Of a DNA stretch of 64,000 bases, positions 23,587-32,641 are shown piece after piece. Source of the stretch: Trametopsis cervina. Lineage: Eukaryota > Basidiomycota > Agaricomycetes > Polyporales > Irpicaceae. Within the stretch, counting starts at the first letter, position 1, and each line of letters starts with the position of its first letter. Position numbers and translations under genes: made by a program. The stretch covers positions 1,054,001 through 1,118,000 of the forward strand of contig MU278352.1 of NCBI GenBank assembly GCA_022385755.1, given 5' to 3'. The notes beneath the pieces were generated by a model. The model was not told where the DNA came from and made no database searches. It worked only from the letters and a program-made list of their open reading frames with translations.

Positions 23587-24759
23587 ATGACCCTGCCAGC
23601 TCTTCCAGGAGAGCTTTGGCTCGAAATTCTCCGGTGGGCGACCCTCTCTCCATACTCACAAGCATTGCAAACCATAGATTACACACCATTCGAGTCGTAT
23701 CACACGTCGGCCGACTACGTAGACGAACAGGTGATCGTGACTAAGCGCGCCCTGGTCGCTGTTTGCAGGCAGTGGAGATATCTCGCAGGACCATTCTTGC
23801 TCGAGGATGTCGTCGTTGCGAACGGCGGTCGCGCGATGAAGCAAGCTCTCCAGTTTTGGAACGAGGAACGAGGGGAAGACGGATCCTGGAGGATTCGACG
23901 TGTCTGCCTCCCGTACTCCAGCTGTACGCCATGGCATACGGAGTTGAACGGCGCATTGGACGTTATTCGCAGCTTTCCAAAGCTAGAGGTGCTCGTGCGA
24001 CCATTCCGCGCGCGGATGGACGACATGGCATTCGACATCTCCGCAGAAGACTGTCCATCTATGACCTCCCTAAAGCGCCTCGACTGGTGGCATTACAACG
24101 ATGCTGCCCGTACTGGAGGCCTCAACTCGCTCCTGGACGTCCTACATGCGGCACCAAACCTCCAGTACCTCTCTCTGTGTGGGGATCTTTGGCTAAACAT
24201 GATGCATCGTGGGCAAGTCTCACTCCCCCATCTCGCCACCCTTCGCCTTCAGAAGATGAATATCCTCTTCCTCCAACAAATATGTCGCTGGTCCCTGCCG
24301 GCTCTTCGCAATATCGTTCTAGAGACATATACCCACACTCCTAACTTCCTAGAAATCCTCTGGTGCGCGTATGGGTCCCAGATCAAGACCGTAGAACTCG
24401 GAAAGACATTGAGGTTCTACGTACAAGACCTGTTGTCCACCATCCTTGCCCGCTGTCCGAATTTAGAAGAACTCAGTTATTATATCCAGTTTACTGCTCC
24501 CCCACAACCTCCCGCCGAGCGACACATGCATCTTCATACCATACGGTTGCATGCACTCCCCAATGGTATTGTGGACAGCTCTGGGTCATGGGCTCACATT
24601 CAAGAGCATTTCAACGCATTCAGTAGACCATTCTTCCCCTCTCTCAAGCATATTATCCTCTATGGCGACTGGAAGCCAATTCTAGATAATCCTGGCTTTG
24701 CCAAACTCAGCGCTATCGTACGAGCGCGTAATTGTTCGCTAGAGTTCGCGCGTTCGTGA
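23587..24759 (+). CDS. F-box-like protein (single exon)
   Basis: Uninterrupted reading frame of 390 codons. The N-terminus (LPALPGELWLEILRWATLSP, then LVAVCRQWRYLAGPFLLEDV) matches the F-box-like pattern L-P-x-E-hh-x-x-I ... V-C-x-x-W, so it is predicted to bind SKP1. The remainder is Leu/Pro-rich and resembles the degenerate leucine-rich-repeat region of Agaricomycete F-box proteins, for example APNLQYLSLCGDLWLN, LPHLATLRLQKMNILFLQQI and CPNLEELSYYIQF. The target is unknown. This architecture differs from the other F-box gene of the window, which has a coiled-coil lead-in and introns. The ATG at 23587 directly precedes the F-box. Confidence 0.8.
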   Translation: MTLPALPGELWLEILRWATLSPYSQALQTIDYTPFESYHTSADYVDEQVIVTKRALVAVCRQWRYLAGPFLLEDVVVANGGRAMKQALQFWNEERGEDGSWRIRRVCLPYSSCTPWHTELNGALDVIRSFPKLEVLVRPFRARMDDMAFDISAEDCPSMTSLKRLDWWHYNDAARTGGLNSLLDVLHAAPNLQYLSLCGDLWLNMMHRGQVSLPHLATLRLQKMNILFLQQICRWSLPALRNIVLETYTHTPNFLEILWCAYGSQIKTVELGKTLRFYVQDLLSTILARCPNLEELSYYIQFTAPPQPPAERHMHLHTIRLHALPNGIVDSSGSWAHIQEHFNAFSRPFFPSLKHIILYGDWKPILDNPGFAKLSAIVRARNCSLEFARS

Positions 24760-25156
24760 TAATCTGTAAGTGTCGGTATACTAATTATACAACAATGCAT
24801 GTCACGTTCTAATTGATCCCTGTCAATCGCAGTGCTTTTCTATCCTTTGTTACGGATAATACGCACACATCGTAATTTTCTTTCGGGCGAAGTTACCGTT
24901 GTTACATCTGAAGTATCCCATACCTTCCCCGGCTTTTGTATCGCGTAACAAATTCGCTCGCACAAGCCAGAAACAGTAGAAACAATGTACATGTATGCAT
25001 TAACAGAGAGTGTTTGTAGAACAAGTACAGGTACTACTATACCACGAATAAATAGCTGGAACGAAAGGACCGGACCGAAAGTACAAGGTGCACGGGCGCC
25101 ACACGGTCGCGGAATCAGGGTCGTGTCAGATGGAGACAGCGTGGCCAAATATAAGA
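24760..25156. other. Convergent intergenic region
   Basis: About 400 bp, AT-rich, between the F-box-like gene and a minus-strand gene. The 102-codon minus frame at 24840-25148 has no domain and overlaps likely 3' UTRs. No gene is called. Confidence 0.35.
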
Positions 25157-25783
25157 CTATGGGTCGTCCTTTTTGCGAGGGTCTGTCTTCTGCTGTGATT
25201 TGCCTTGTCCTTGCTCGTCTTCAGGATGTTCCCCCTTCCGCGATACACCGTGGTCCTGTGTATCTTCAGGATGTTCCCCCGAAGTTGAGGACGTGCCACT
25301 CAGCCCCGACGAAACCAGTTCCTCTTGACGGTCTTCCGCCGCGTTACCCGATGGTTGGTGGATAACAGACGACGGTAGCTCGCCCAAAGCCCACGATCTA
25401 TATGGGAATATCTCTCGACCCATACGCCGCCTTTCTTGCGGCCAAGAACCTTCCAGTTCAGAGAGTCCCGCGACTGCACCAGACTCCGTCCCTTGGACTT
25501 GAAAACCTACTTGGACCACTCGAGTCCCATGCGGTGCATGGTGCGGCGACATTGCTGGAGTTTGGTAATCCGAAGATGTAGCCGACACGGGCGGAGACTG
25601 TGGCGGTGGATTGAGGATGCTTGGTAGAGGAGGGGGCGTTCGAGGGGCCGTAATATTCCGCGGAGGTGAGTTTGATTGAAGCCACGGTACCCCGGAATAC
25701 CGCGGTGTATGTCCTGACCGTTGATCAATCAGTCTGTAGAAGAGGTTCATGAGGGAATCCTGACCTCGTTCGTTATTCGTCAT
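25157..25783 (-). CDS. Unrecognised Pro/Ser-rich, probably disordered protein A
   Basis: Intronless 208-codon frame starting at the ATG at 25781-25783 (MTNNERGQDSLMNLFYRLID). A short amphipathic helix-like N-terminus is followed by a Pro-rich segment (PRTPPPLPSILNPPPQSPP), a central part with REIFPYRSWALGELPSSVI, and a highly charged tail. The tail contains two copies of a 15-residue unit beginning GEHPED, encoded by DNA with an identical 18-bp stretch at 25218-25235 and 25263-25280. A CATAAAAG sequence at 25870-25877 (minus strand) is about 90 bp upstream and could be a TATA element. I do not recognise the family. Composition and open length favour a real gene, but no domain confirms it. Confidence 0.5.
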   Translation of the reverse strand: MTNNERGQDSLMNLFYRLIDQRSGHTPRYSGVPWLQSNSPPRNITAPRTPPPLPSILNPPPQSPPVSATSSDYQTPAMSPHHAPHGTRVVQVGFQVQGTESGAVAGLSELEGSWPQERRRMGREIFPYRSWALGELPSSVIHQPSGNAAEDRQEELVSSGLSGTSSTSGEHPEDTQDHGVSRKGEHPEDEQGQGKSQQKTDPRKKDDP

Positions 25784-27868
25784 TTTCCACTTAGGCACAG
25801 TCGGGAGTGGCGGTAGAAGAGGGTGAGTGTAGTGCCTTCTGCTACTTCTCTAGCTCCTTACGACTGTGCCTTTTATGCCTGTAGATTCAGGGAAATTTGT
25901 CTTGTACAAATATTTAGCAAACAACGGCGGAGTCTTGGTGGCTGCTCATGGGTTCCTGCGACTCCGGGGCCATGGTCGGCTCGTGACAATAGAAGAGATA
26001 TCACAGATCAGATGGGAGCTGGCGAGCTGTATCGTGTAGAGAAGCAGACTCCGACACTTGGGGTGACACAGCTTCTGCAACCAAGGCCATTCGACTGCGC
26101 GTTTCTGGCTAGCAGATCTTCCCGACCCTGAGTCTAGTTTGCGAGAGTTCGTCTGGAGAGTCAGCCGTTTGATGAGCCAAGAATATCCCTTCCAGCCATT
26201 CTGATTGGACAAACGGTGGACAAGACAGATATCGGCCGTAGCCTCAGCGGAAGACAGGAGCGCCATCAGGTCCGGTCACTTTGTGTCCCACGCAAGTATT
26301 CGCTCGCCTAGCAAGACGTTTTGCCCCTCAGCAGCCTGTGTAACCCGCCACAGATTATGAGCCGTAAACTGCAAGGTCATTTGACAAAATCCACTGCCCA
26401 CCACTGGTTACGGCGAATGCTGCTCCAGGGATGATTTCTCCCGAGAAGACGATTGTTTTGCGAGACCCCCCGGTATCCATGCGCTACTTGGAAGGATGGC
26501 CAACATCACAAGCGCAGCTGACTCGATTTCTGTACAGCCATACGATCATCAATATCTTGTCAGACTGGACCTGACCAGGAGAATATCCACGGACCGAAGG
26601 ATCCCGTACCTGTGTGCCAGCACAAGACGTCGGCGAAGGAGTGCATGGGTCGGTGGAACTTCATATGTAATGACGTATCACCGAACTTCAATTCGTGTTG
26701 CGTTGGTGATGAGTATCGTTGCACGCTAACGATGGCTACATACTGTGGATATGTTCCGCTGGTAGCCCACGGTTGAAAAACTGTGCTAGCTCAAAATGAT
26801 CAGTTGCTGGCATATAATTTTCTGAGAGAATACCCACTGTTCTCATATGAGATCAGATTCTCCGATTGGAAGCGGGGCGATGCTCACAAGTAGTTCGTGG
26901 CCATCGTTAAACGAGGCTACCACGAAGCTCTCGGTCAGGGATCGATCAAGCTCTCAAGCGCCGTACTGTAGCGGATCAAATTTACCAGATCAAACCATGT
27001 TTGAGGTACAGTTGCGGGCGTCTGAATTATTTTGACCTGCACTGGGCACGGATCTTTCCATGAAGAAAAGGTGAGATAAATTTCTACCAGAGAAATGTGT
27101 CACAGGGTGTGATTCTTGCCCACCAGGCACTCGAAAAATGCAACCAAAAGGGGTGAAAAACGTCTCAAATGTGACACCTTTTTCTTCAGAAAACATAATG
27201 AGACATTGTCACTATTTCTACCTGGAATCAGGCACACTGTTGCCCAGTGCTGACTGAATACCGGAAACGACACAGAATCGGGAAAAGATGTCAAGAACGC
27301 ACTTCCGAAGTCTTCCCCATGAGAAATTGAGGACGGCCAAACATTTTGTCCGATTTTGAGCCATCTAAGGCAATCTGAGTAGAAGTTTGCACCTGGCGAG
27401 CCGAGTACAGTGTTCAAACAGTCGGGCGCAAGGCAGATACATGTTGTATAACAAGGATAATGTGTACCGGTGTTGAGAGAGCTTGTAGCTAAATCGGGAT
27501 TCAGTCCTAGCATGTTGGAGAACTGCTTCGAGCGACATCATCGCGCTGGCAGACACTTGTCGGTGCTGCCTCTGCTTTCGAACTGCCCGAACGCACCTGC
27601 ACAAACCAGCTTCCTCGTTTATCCAGAGGAGTTGGGTAGTTCACTAAGCGAAGCAACAATCTATTTCTGAGAGCACCTCAACAGTTCGAATATATTGTAA
27701 AGCTAGACATCGTGAGAAGGAAAAGAACAAGGCGTGTGAGCTAACATGCAATGCGTAACAACCGGTAAGTACCATCAATCCCGAAAGTACAATGAGCGAA
27801 ACAACAAAACATGCGGAAAATACCATCAAGACTACAGACGTGGGCGACAGCAAGATATAAGACAACGC
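25784..27868. other. Gene-poor region with a decayed-looking coding stretch
   Basis: About 2.1 kb between disordered-protein genes A and B. No intact gene could be built. On the minus strand between roughly 25900 and 27100, segments with protein-like composition occur in successive frames separated by stops without good intron borders; this is listed separately as a possible pseudogene. The rest (27100-27868) contains only frames without recognisable domains. Confidence 0.4.
25900..27070 (-). pseudogene. Possible decayed or unresolved gene
   Basis: Reading the minus strand from about 27070 down gives protein-like runs that change frame. One contains TPATVPQTWFDLVNLIRYST. The next, in another frame, has SLTESFVVASFNDGHELL and SIAPLPIGESDL. 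A third has YMPATDHFELAQFFNRGLPA. A fourth has HMKFHRPMHSFADVLCWHTG and GSFGPWIFSWSG. A later one has AHNLWRVTQAAEGQ and VLLGERILAWDTK. Stops interrupt each run. At the join near 26840 a 2-nt insertion would explain the shift better than an intron. I recognise no family. Alternatives are a gene with many unusual introns, or chance. Confidence is low. Confidence 0.25.
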
Positions 27869-28558
27869 TTAGTGTCCTCCACGAGTGTCTCCCTGACCCC
27901 GTCCTCTTCCTCGGCCGCTTCCACTGGGATTTTGTTGCTCTTGAGCATATCGATTCATTTGCCTTGTCAGATTGCTTGGACCAGCTTGTTGCGTCCACTG
28001 GCTACGAGGCAGAGCTGCGAAGTTGGGGGGCGTGACGGGGGTCCCATACGCGGCTTGTGGAACCGGGGGAGCTTGAGGTTGGTAAGAGGGATGGATAGGC
28101 CCAGGTGGGTGAGTTACGCCATTTGCTTGTGCTCTTCCGAGACCGTTTTGATGCCCACGCCCTAGGCCGTTATAGTGTGCTTGACCTCCCTGTGGAAGCA
28201 GAGCTCCGGTGCTCGCGGCAGGAGTAAGAAGCATGTTGTTGGCTTGTCCACCCGCCAACATTGGATTGGGGTTCGCGGGGGTATTATGCAAGCTACCAGT
28301 ACGTGAGTTCGAGGCTGAACCGTCAGAAGACATGTCCATGTCGAACATCATGGGTTGAGGACTCCATCTGGCGGACGGTGAGGTGGAGACGGTGAGATGC
28401 CCGCCAGTTCGAGAGGTGTCAGCTGATTGTCCAGTGCCTTGAACTCCATTAACTGTGCCAGATGGGACTCCCGGGCTATTGCTGGAGCTTGCACTTGTGG
28501 AGTTCGGGGAAGCGTTTCGGTTATTTGCAGAATTGGTGTTGCTTTGCGTGTTGTTCAT
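27869..28558 (-). CDS. Unrecognised Asn/Ser-rich protein B with an RG-rich C-terminus
   Basis: Intronless 229-codon frame starting at the ATG at 28556-28558. The N-terminus is prion-like, rich in Asn, Ser and Thr (MNNTQSNTNSANNRN...). The middle has a Gly/Asn pseudo-repeat (GQAHYNGLGRGHQNGLGRAQ) and a Pro-rich stretch (HPPGPIHPSYQPQAPPVPQA). The C-terminus is an RG-type motif (GSGRGRGRGQGDTRGGH), a composition often seen in RNA-associated proteins. No folded domain is visible. A clear TATA box lies about 112-119 bp upstream on the same strand, which supports transcription. I do not recognise the family and infer no function beyond likely disorder. Confidence 0.55.
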   Translation of the reverse strand: MNNTQSNTNSANNRNASPNSTSASSSNSPGVPSGTVNGVQGTGQSADTSRTGGHLTVSTSPSARWSPQPMMFDMDMSSDGSASNSRTGSLHNTPANPNPMLAGGQANNMLLTPAASTGALLPQGGQAHYNGLGRGHQNGLGRAQANGVTHPPGPIHPSYQPQAPPVPQAAYGTPVTPPNFAALPRSQWTQQAGPSNLTRQMNRYAQEQQNPSGSGRGRGRGQGDTRGGH

Positions 28559-28669
28559 CGTGGAGAAGTCTAAAAACAGTAAAACAAGGCGGGTTGGTTG
28601 ATGGAAGATGTGTGGAGGGGTTGCAGAGAAAGCTGGAGAGTGATGCTGTCTTTCTTCTCATGGAACCCC

Positions 28670-28677
28670 TTTTATAC
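28670..28677 (-). promoter_or_regulatory. TATA box upstream of gene B
   Basis: TATAAAAG on the minus strand, about 112 bp before the ATG of gene B. It is one of the best TATA boxes in the window and suggests regulated rather than housekeeping transcription. Confidence 0.5.
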
Positions 28678-29739
28678 GCCAGAGGGCTACCGGATTCGCA
28701 TTGTGTCCTCGATTCGTTCATACGGGGGAGGCGAGGGGCGATGCGATAGTATCCGTAACAGGTAGAGCTATGCAGTGACGGCCAGAGAATAAATTAAAGA
28801 CATACTGACATTCGCCACGACGGCCACTACACATTGATGATGTTACCATGCTTTCTGCCGAGAAGCATGTCTAGAAACGGTATAAATCTTCAAATTATTG
28901 CAGGAAGCGGGATCCTGAAAAAAGGGTGCACTTCAGTCCATGTCAGATAGGGGGAGGTCGTACAGCCGCTGTAAAATCATCATTAGCCCAACGACATATT
29001 CGGGACATTCGAGAAGAATACTTTTACTGCAGTTGCTGCGGATACATTCTACATGAGGCTCCGAGGGTCTAAGCGAGGGCATAGCTCTGTGGCCAACCAA
29101 GCATTGATACACGAACCTGTGCATCTGAATCCGGTAGCTTTGGCTGTTTAGAGCACCCACATTCACAGGTTTGGATTGAACGCTCGCGCGTTATTGGTGC
29201 TTGTGAGAGATTCCCTGTAGTAACTAGGCGGTCTTAATGCTGGATTTAACGGGCAGGTGCCTCCACCTAGATCTGTGCATTTCCAAGCGGTAAATTGTGG
29301 TTCCACGACGGCAACATGAGAATACGCCAGCACAGATCCACTTGTGATATAATTTCTAATGAGGCAGTCAGCTAACATCGCGAGATATCAACAGGAGATA
29401 TATTACTCATCGTTGCGAGGAACGTCCAACCGCGACTAAGTTTGCATTGAATCATTTAAACTTGGAGAAAACTGGGGCAACACGGTCACGTGACCCGCGT
29501 AGGCGGTTCAGAGCGGCAGCTTCAAGGCCGACGTCATGATTACTCCTGCTACGTGCCATATTTAACCCACATACTTGATGACTATCGGACGTCAAAGCAG
29601 TTTACTTGTCAAAAACTAGGGAGATCCACGGGCTATGAGAAGGACAAGAATACATAATTAATTGATGTCATGCACCCTGATTACGCATAACATAAATCAG
29701 CGGCAGATGAACATCTTACTATGAGACCTCGGAATTTCA
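28678..29739. other. Intergenic region without a supported gene
   Basis: About 1.1 kb, AT-rich in parts. Minus-strand frames at 28933-29166 and 29163-29378 are short and lack domains, and I could not join them convincingly. Nothing else is seen. Confidence 0.35.
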
Positions 29740-30641
29740 TCATCTCCGATGGCTGCTCAAGGCCCGCCCGCCTCGCGTCCCATCATGAGAATCGTCACGG
29801 TTCCGGCTCTGTAGCTGCATCGACAGCAACGAAGGCTGGCGATTCGTGACCCGCTGGGGAGGCGCGACATGTGGAAAGAGTTGTGGAGATGGAGTGCGCC
29901 CTTCAAAGCCAGTGGTATCTTGCTGCTGCGGTGTCGTCGCCGCAGAAACCAACGGTTGGGTTGCAGTGCCACCGGCCAATATGCGCGGAACAGTATATAG
30001 AAACTGAGGATTTCCCCTCTCTCTCTCCCTCCCTCTACGACTACCACTCGATTGCAGAGACAATTGTGTTGGCGATGACGATGGAGATGAAGTTCGGGAA
30101 GTGTTCGGACTACCACTTGCTGAATGTGCGGGTTCAGAGTCGGATGAGAACGCGAAGACTTCCACCTCGGGAGTCCAGGGCCTGGGGGAAGGGGATTTAC
30201 TGCGCCTGAGAAGGGCGTCGAGACTACGCGGAGACGTAGGGTCCACAGATGACACTGCATTGGGAGTTCTAGTATCGCCGAAGCTTGTGGGTATGGCCGT
30301 ATACGAGGGCAGTGTAATGTCCTCAGAATGCGAGGAAATTTCCGGGCTGCGGGAGTGATCAACCGAGCCTTTGGGGCTAGTGCTCATACTGTCGTGAATT
30401 TGGGGGACAAAACACGGCGGATCGCGTGGCGGTAGGCTTTGAAGGAGGTGCTCAAGCGCTGTGAAGAGTGCTTGCAGAGAAATGCCCAGATGCACCGCCA
30501 CTGGCAGGGCAGAGACTCCCTATATCGGCGTTGTGACGGCGTGATAGCAGAGTTAGACCATGGACGTGCGGATGTGGGTCCTACAACGGCCAGAAGAAGC
30601 TCTAAACGGAACACCCGAATGCCTGGTGCATCGTGCTGCAT
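29740..30641 (-). CDS. Unrecognised Ser/Pro-rich protein C with hydrophobic N-terminus
   Basis: Two-exon model. Exon 1 starts at the ATG at 30639-30641 (MQHDAPGIRVFRLELLLAV). A 64-nt intron (donor GTAGGA, acceptor ATATAG) joins in frame to GVSALPVAVHLGISLQALF, so the first 60 residues are hydrophobic and could form membrane segments. The rest is Ser/Pro/Thr-rich and probably disordered, with SPSPRPWTPEVEVFAF, TSRTSSPSSSPTQLSLQSSG, a charged RRGRERERG patch and a C-terminus ending TRGGRALSSHRR. No domain is recognised. It could be the remnant of a larger membrane protein gene of the DUF6535 type, but that is a guess. The first exon is the least certain part. Confidence 0.42.
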
Positions 30642-31512
30642 ACTACTGAAATCGGGGCAATGGCACAAAAAGGCAGGTTGACTCAGACACGCCCAACTGA
30701 CGCCGTGGAATGTACTCAATGAGCAGGCCACGGAGCGTCTGTACGCTGTAGCCATGATACCATCATTGCCTGCCTCGCAAAACTAGACCAACCGAATATA
30801 GGGACAGGGCAGTTAGTAGCAGTCTCAGGAGAGTGAGACAGAGTGGCGCACCTTTCATAATTGGCTCACGCCCATGGACTTTGATTACCGGGGCTATCAG
30901 CTAGAGCTCCGAAAATGACCAGTTGGGACCCACAAAAATGGAATACTCATCTGCGGAGAATCGGATAACGCATGTGTACACTCGCATGGCTCTGGGCTTT
31001 GTGCACCTGTTATGGGTTGTTCACCTCGTCAAGCCACAGTTGATTCAAACAGGGAGAAACTATGAGCATAATTAGTCCTGGAGTTCGATGACAACGGATG
31101 GTTAACCGATAACACACCGATGACCCAGTCCGTACATCGCATCCGGAATGTACTTTGACAAGCACAAAAACCGACAATGTCCTTTGTACGTACTCTCCAT
31201 CACGTGAGGGTCTATTCGCATATGTGGGGGATTTGTGAAAACCTATGATAAAAACGCCGGTCGGTACTGGTACTCACCTGTTGAGACCTCTCCGCTACGG
31301 CCGCGGCTCTAGATTTCATCCGTACGCGTCGGGTCACGCTCAATTGTCACTGCTACCACAGGCAACAACACGCGAGAAAGCCACACGCACCACGTAACAC
31401 ATACATGAGAGGTAACGGCATTAACACTGAATTAGAGCAGAAACATGATCAATTATAAAGTAAGAGGCCAAGCCCAGAGGAGTTTGCCGACACAGTGGCC
31501 CATACGCAACAT
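30642..31512. other. Intergenic region without a supported gene
   Basis: About 870 bp between gene C and mS38. Frames are short and no motif or repeat is recognised. Confidence 0.35.
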
Positions 31513-32513
31513 CTACTTGTCCTTGCGCATCCTCGTCAACTGTTAGATAAAGGTCAGTGCCCCACTTATAATTCAGGTTCCGTGCACTCAACGTACCCGT
31601 CTCCGCTTTTTGAGCCTAAACACAATGAATGAGCATTGATATATAGTAAAAATGTGATGCCGACACACTTATGTTTCTTCATCTTCTTTCGTCGCTTCCT
31701 CCGCGTGCTATCCATGTACATATCAAACTCAACCTGAGCTTGTTGCACTTCTTCTGCATGACCCTTTGACTCGTCCAGTCCCAACCGCCGTAACGTGTCT
31801 TGCCATGACAGCGCTGCCCCAACTCTGCTGGACACTAGTGCCCTCGCGAGAACACGAGCAGCATCGGCGTCGGACTCCGGCGAGGCTTCTGGTGGCTCAT
31901 CGATGATCCCGCGTCTTGCCGCGTCAGCGTCAGCTGCTGGCGGATACAGGAACGGCGATGTGGTCGACTCGAAGATTGAGGATGTGGGTTGAGATATAGT
32001 AAGCAATGGCCGGTATAGCGAGAAGAACTGGTGTAGCTTCAGGTCCTGCGGATTGACTGGTGGGTGTACGGGGAGGGGTGTAAGGTTGACGCCAACGGTG
32101 CGTGAAGCAAATGCTGTCTTCGAATCCGCCCTGGCTGGGACATTGGCAGACTTTGGATCTGCATCCTCCATGATGCTTCCTGGTGTCACTGGCTCGGTGC
32201 TTGCTGCCGCAGACCCATCGTGTTCACTCTTGTTAGAATTGTTCGTTTGGGCTAGCTGTTTCGCTGCATTGAAAAAGCGTCCGCCACCTGGCTTCGTGTA
32301 CACAGAGTATGCTCTGCGCACAGCTGGCAGCGGCCGAATAAATGAGGGGAGTGGAGGCATGAGCGACGACGCTGAAGTCGTCGCACACCGTGATAGTGTA
32401 GATACGAGCCTTGTGCAAGAAAGGAGGAAACCTGGCAGACGTGCGCTTATAACAACACGTGATCCAAGCACTAAGCGCCCACCGTTCCGTCTGGCCCCAG
32501 TTGGCACCAACAT
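31513..32513 (-). CDS. Mitochondrial small ribosomal subunit protein mS38 (COX24-like)
   Basis: Mitochondrial ribosomal protein of the mS38/COX24/AURKAIP1 family, which binds the decoding region of the small subunit. The start is the ATG at 32511-32513. The N-terminus is rich in Arg, Ser and Leu and looks like a targeting peptide. A long low-complexity middle part is typical of Agaricomycete members. The family signature is at the end: STRRKRRKKMKKHK continues across an intron into LKKRRR, and a last small exon gives LTRMRKDK before the TAG at 31513-31515. The two intron joins restore the basic mS38 tail exactly, which is the main evidence. The methyltransferase gene lies upstream on the same strand. 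Confidence 0.82.
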
Positions 32514-32641
32514 AATCGCATACAGTAATTGTAATCAAATTGAATTGAATTTGCTTATCTACGAAGTGTATTGCGCGAGAAGCAACCCTCAGACAACGGA
32601 CGTCGCTGTCAAGACTCGGGACAAGGAATACACATCGACGT

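Noticed and set aside
23763..24344. Plus-strand 193-codon frame overlapping the F-box-like gene
   Set aside because: It is the +1 frame of a well-supported coding exon and has no recognisable sequence.
25876..26204. Plus-strand mini-gene reading KFVLYKYLANNGGVLVAA and later DLPDPESSLREFVWR
   Set aside because: It could be joined with a short intron, but the opposite strand shows more extended protein-like sequence here, and no family supports the plus-strand reading.
27100..27513. Minus-strand frame with WLKIGQNVW, resembling a motif of KDZ-type transposases
   Set aside because: Only a few residues match, no flanking transposase sequence is seen, and the frame has no proper context; the likeness is probably chance.
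29757..30362. Second minus-strand frame (201 codons) overlapping gene C
   Set aside because: It overlaps the Ser/Pro-rich frame chosen for gene C and is richer in Arg, Cys and Trp, as typical for a shadow frame; it could be the real frame only if C is not.
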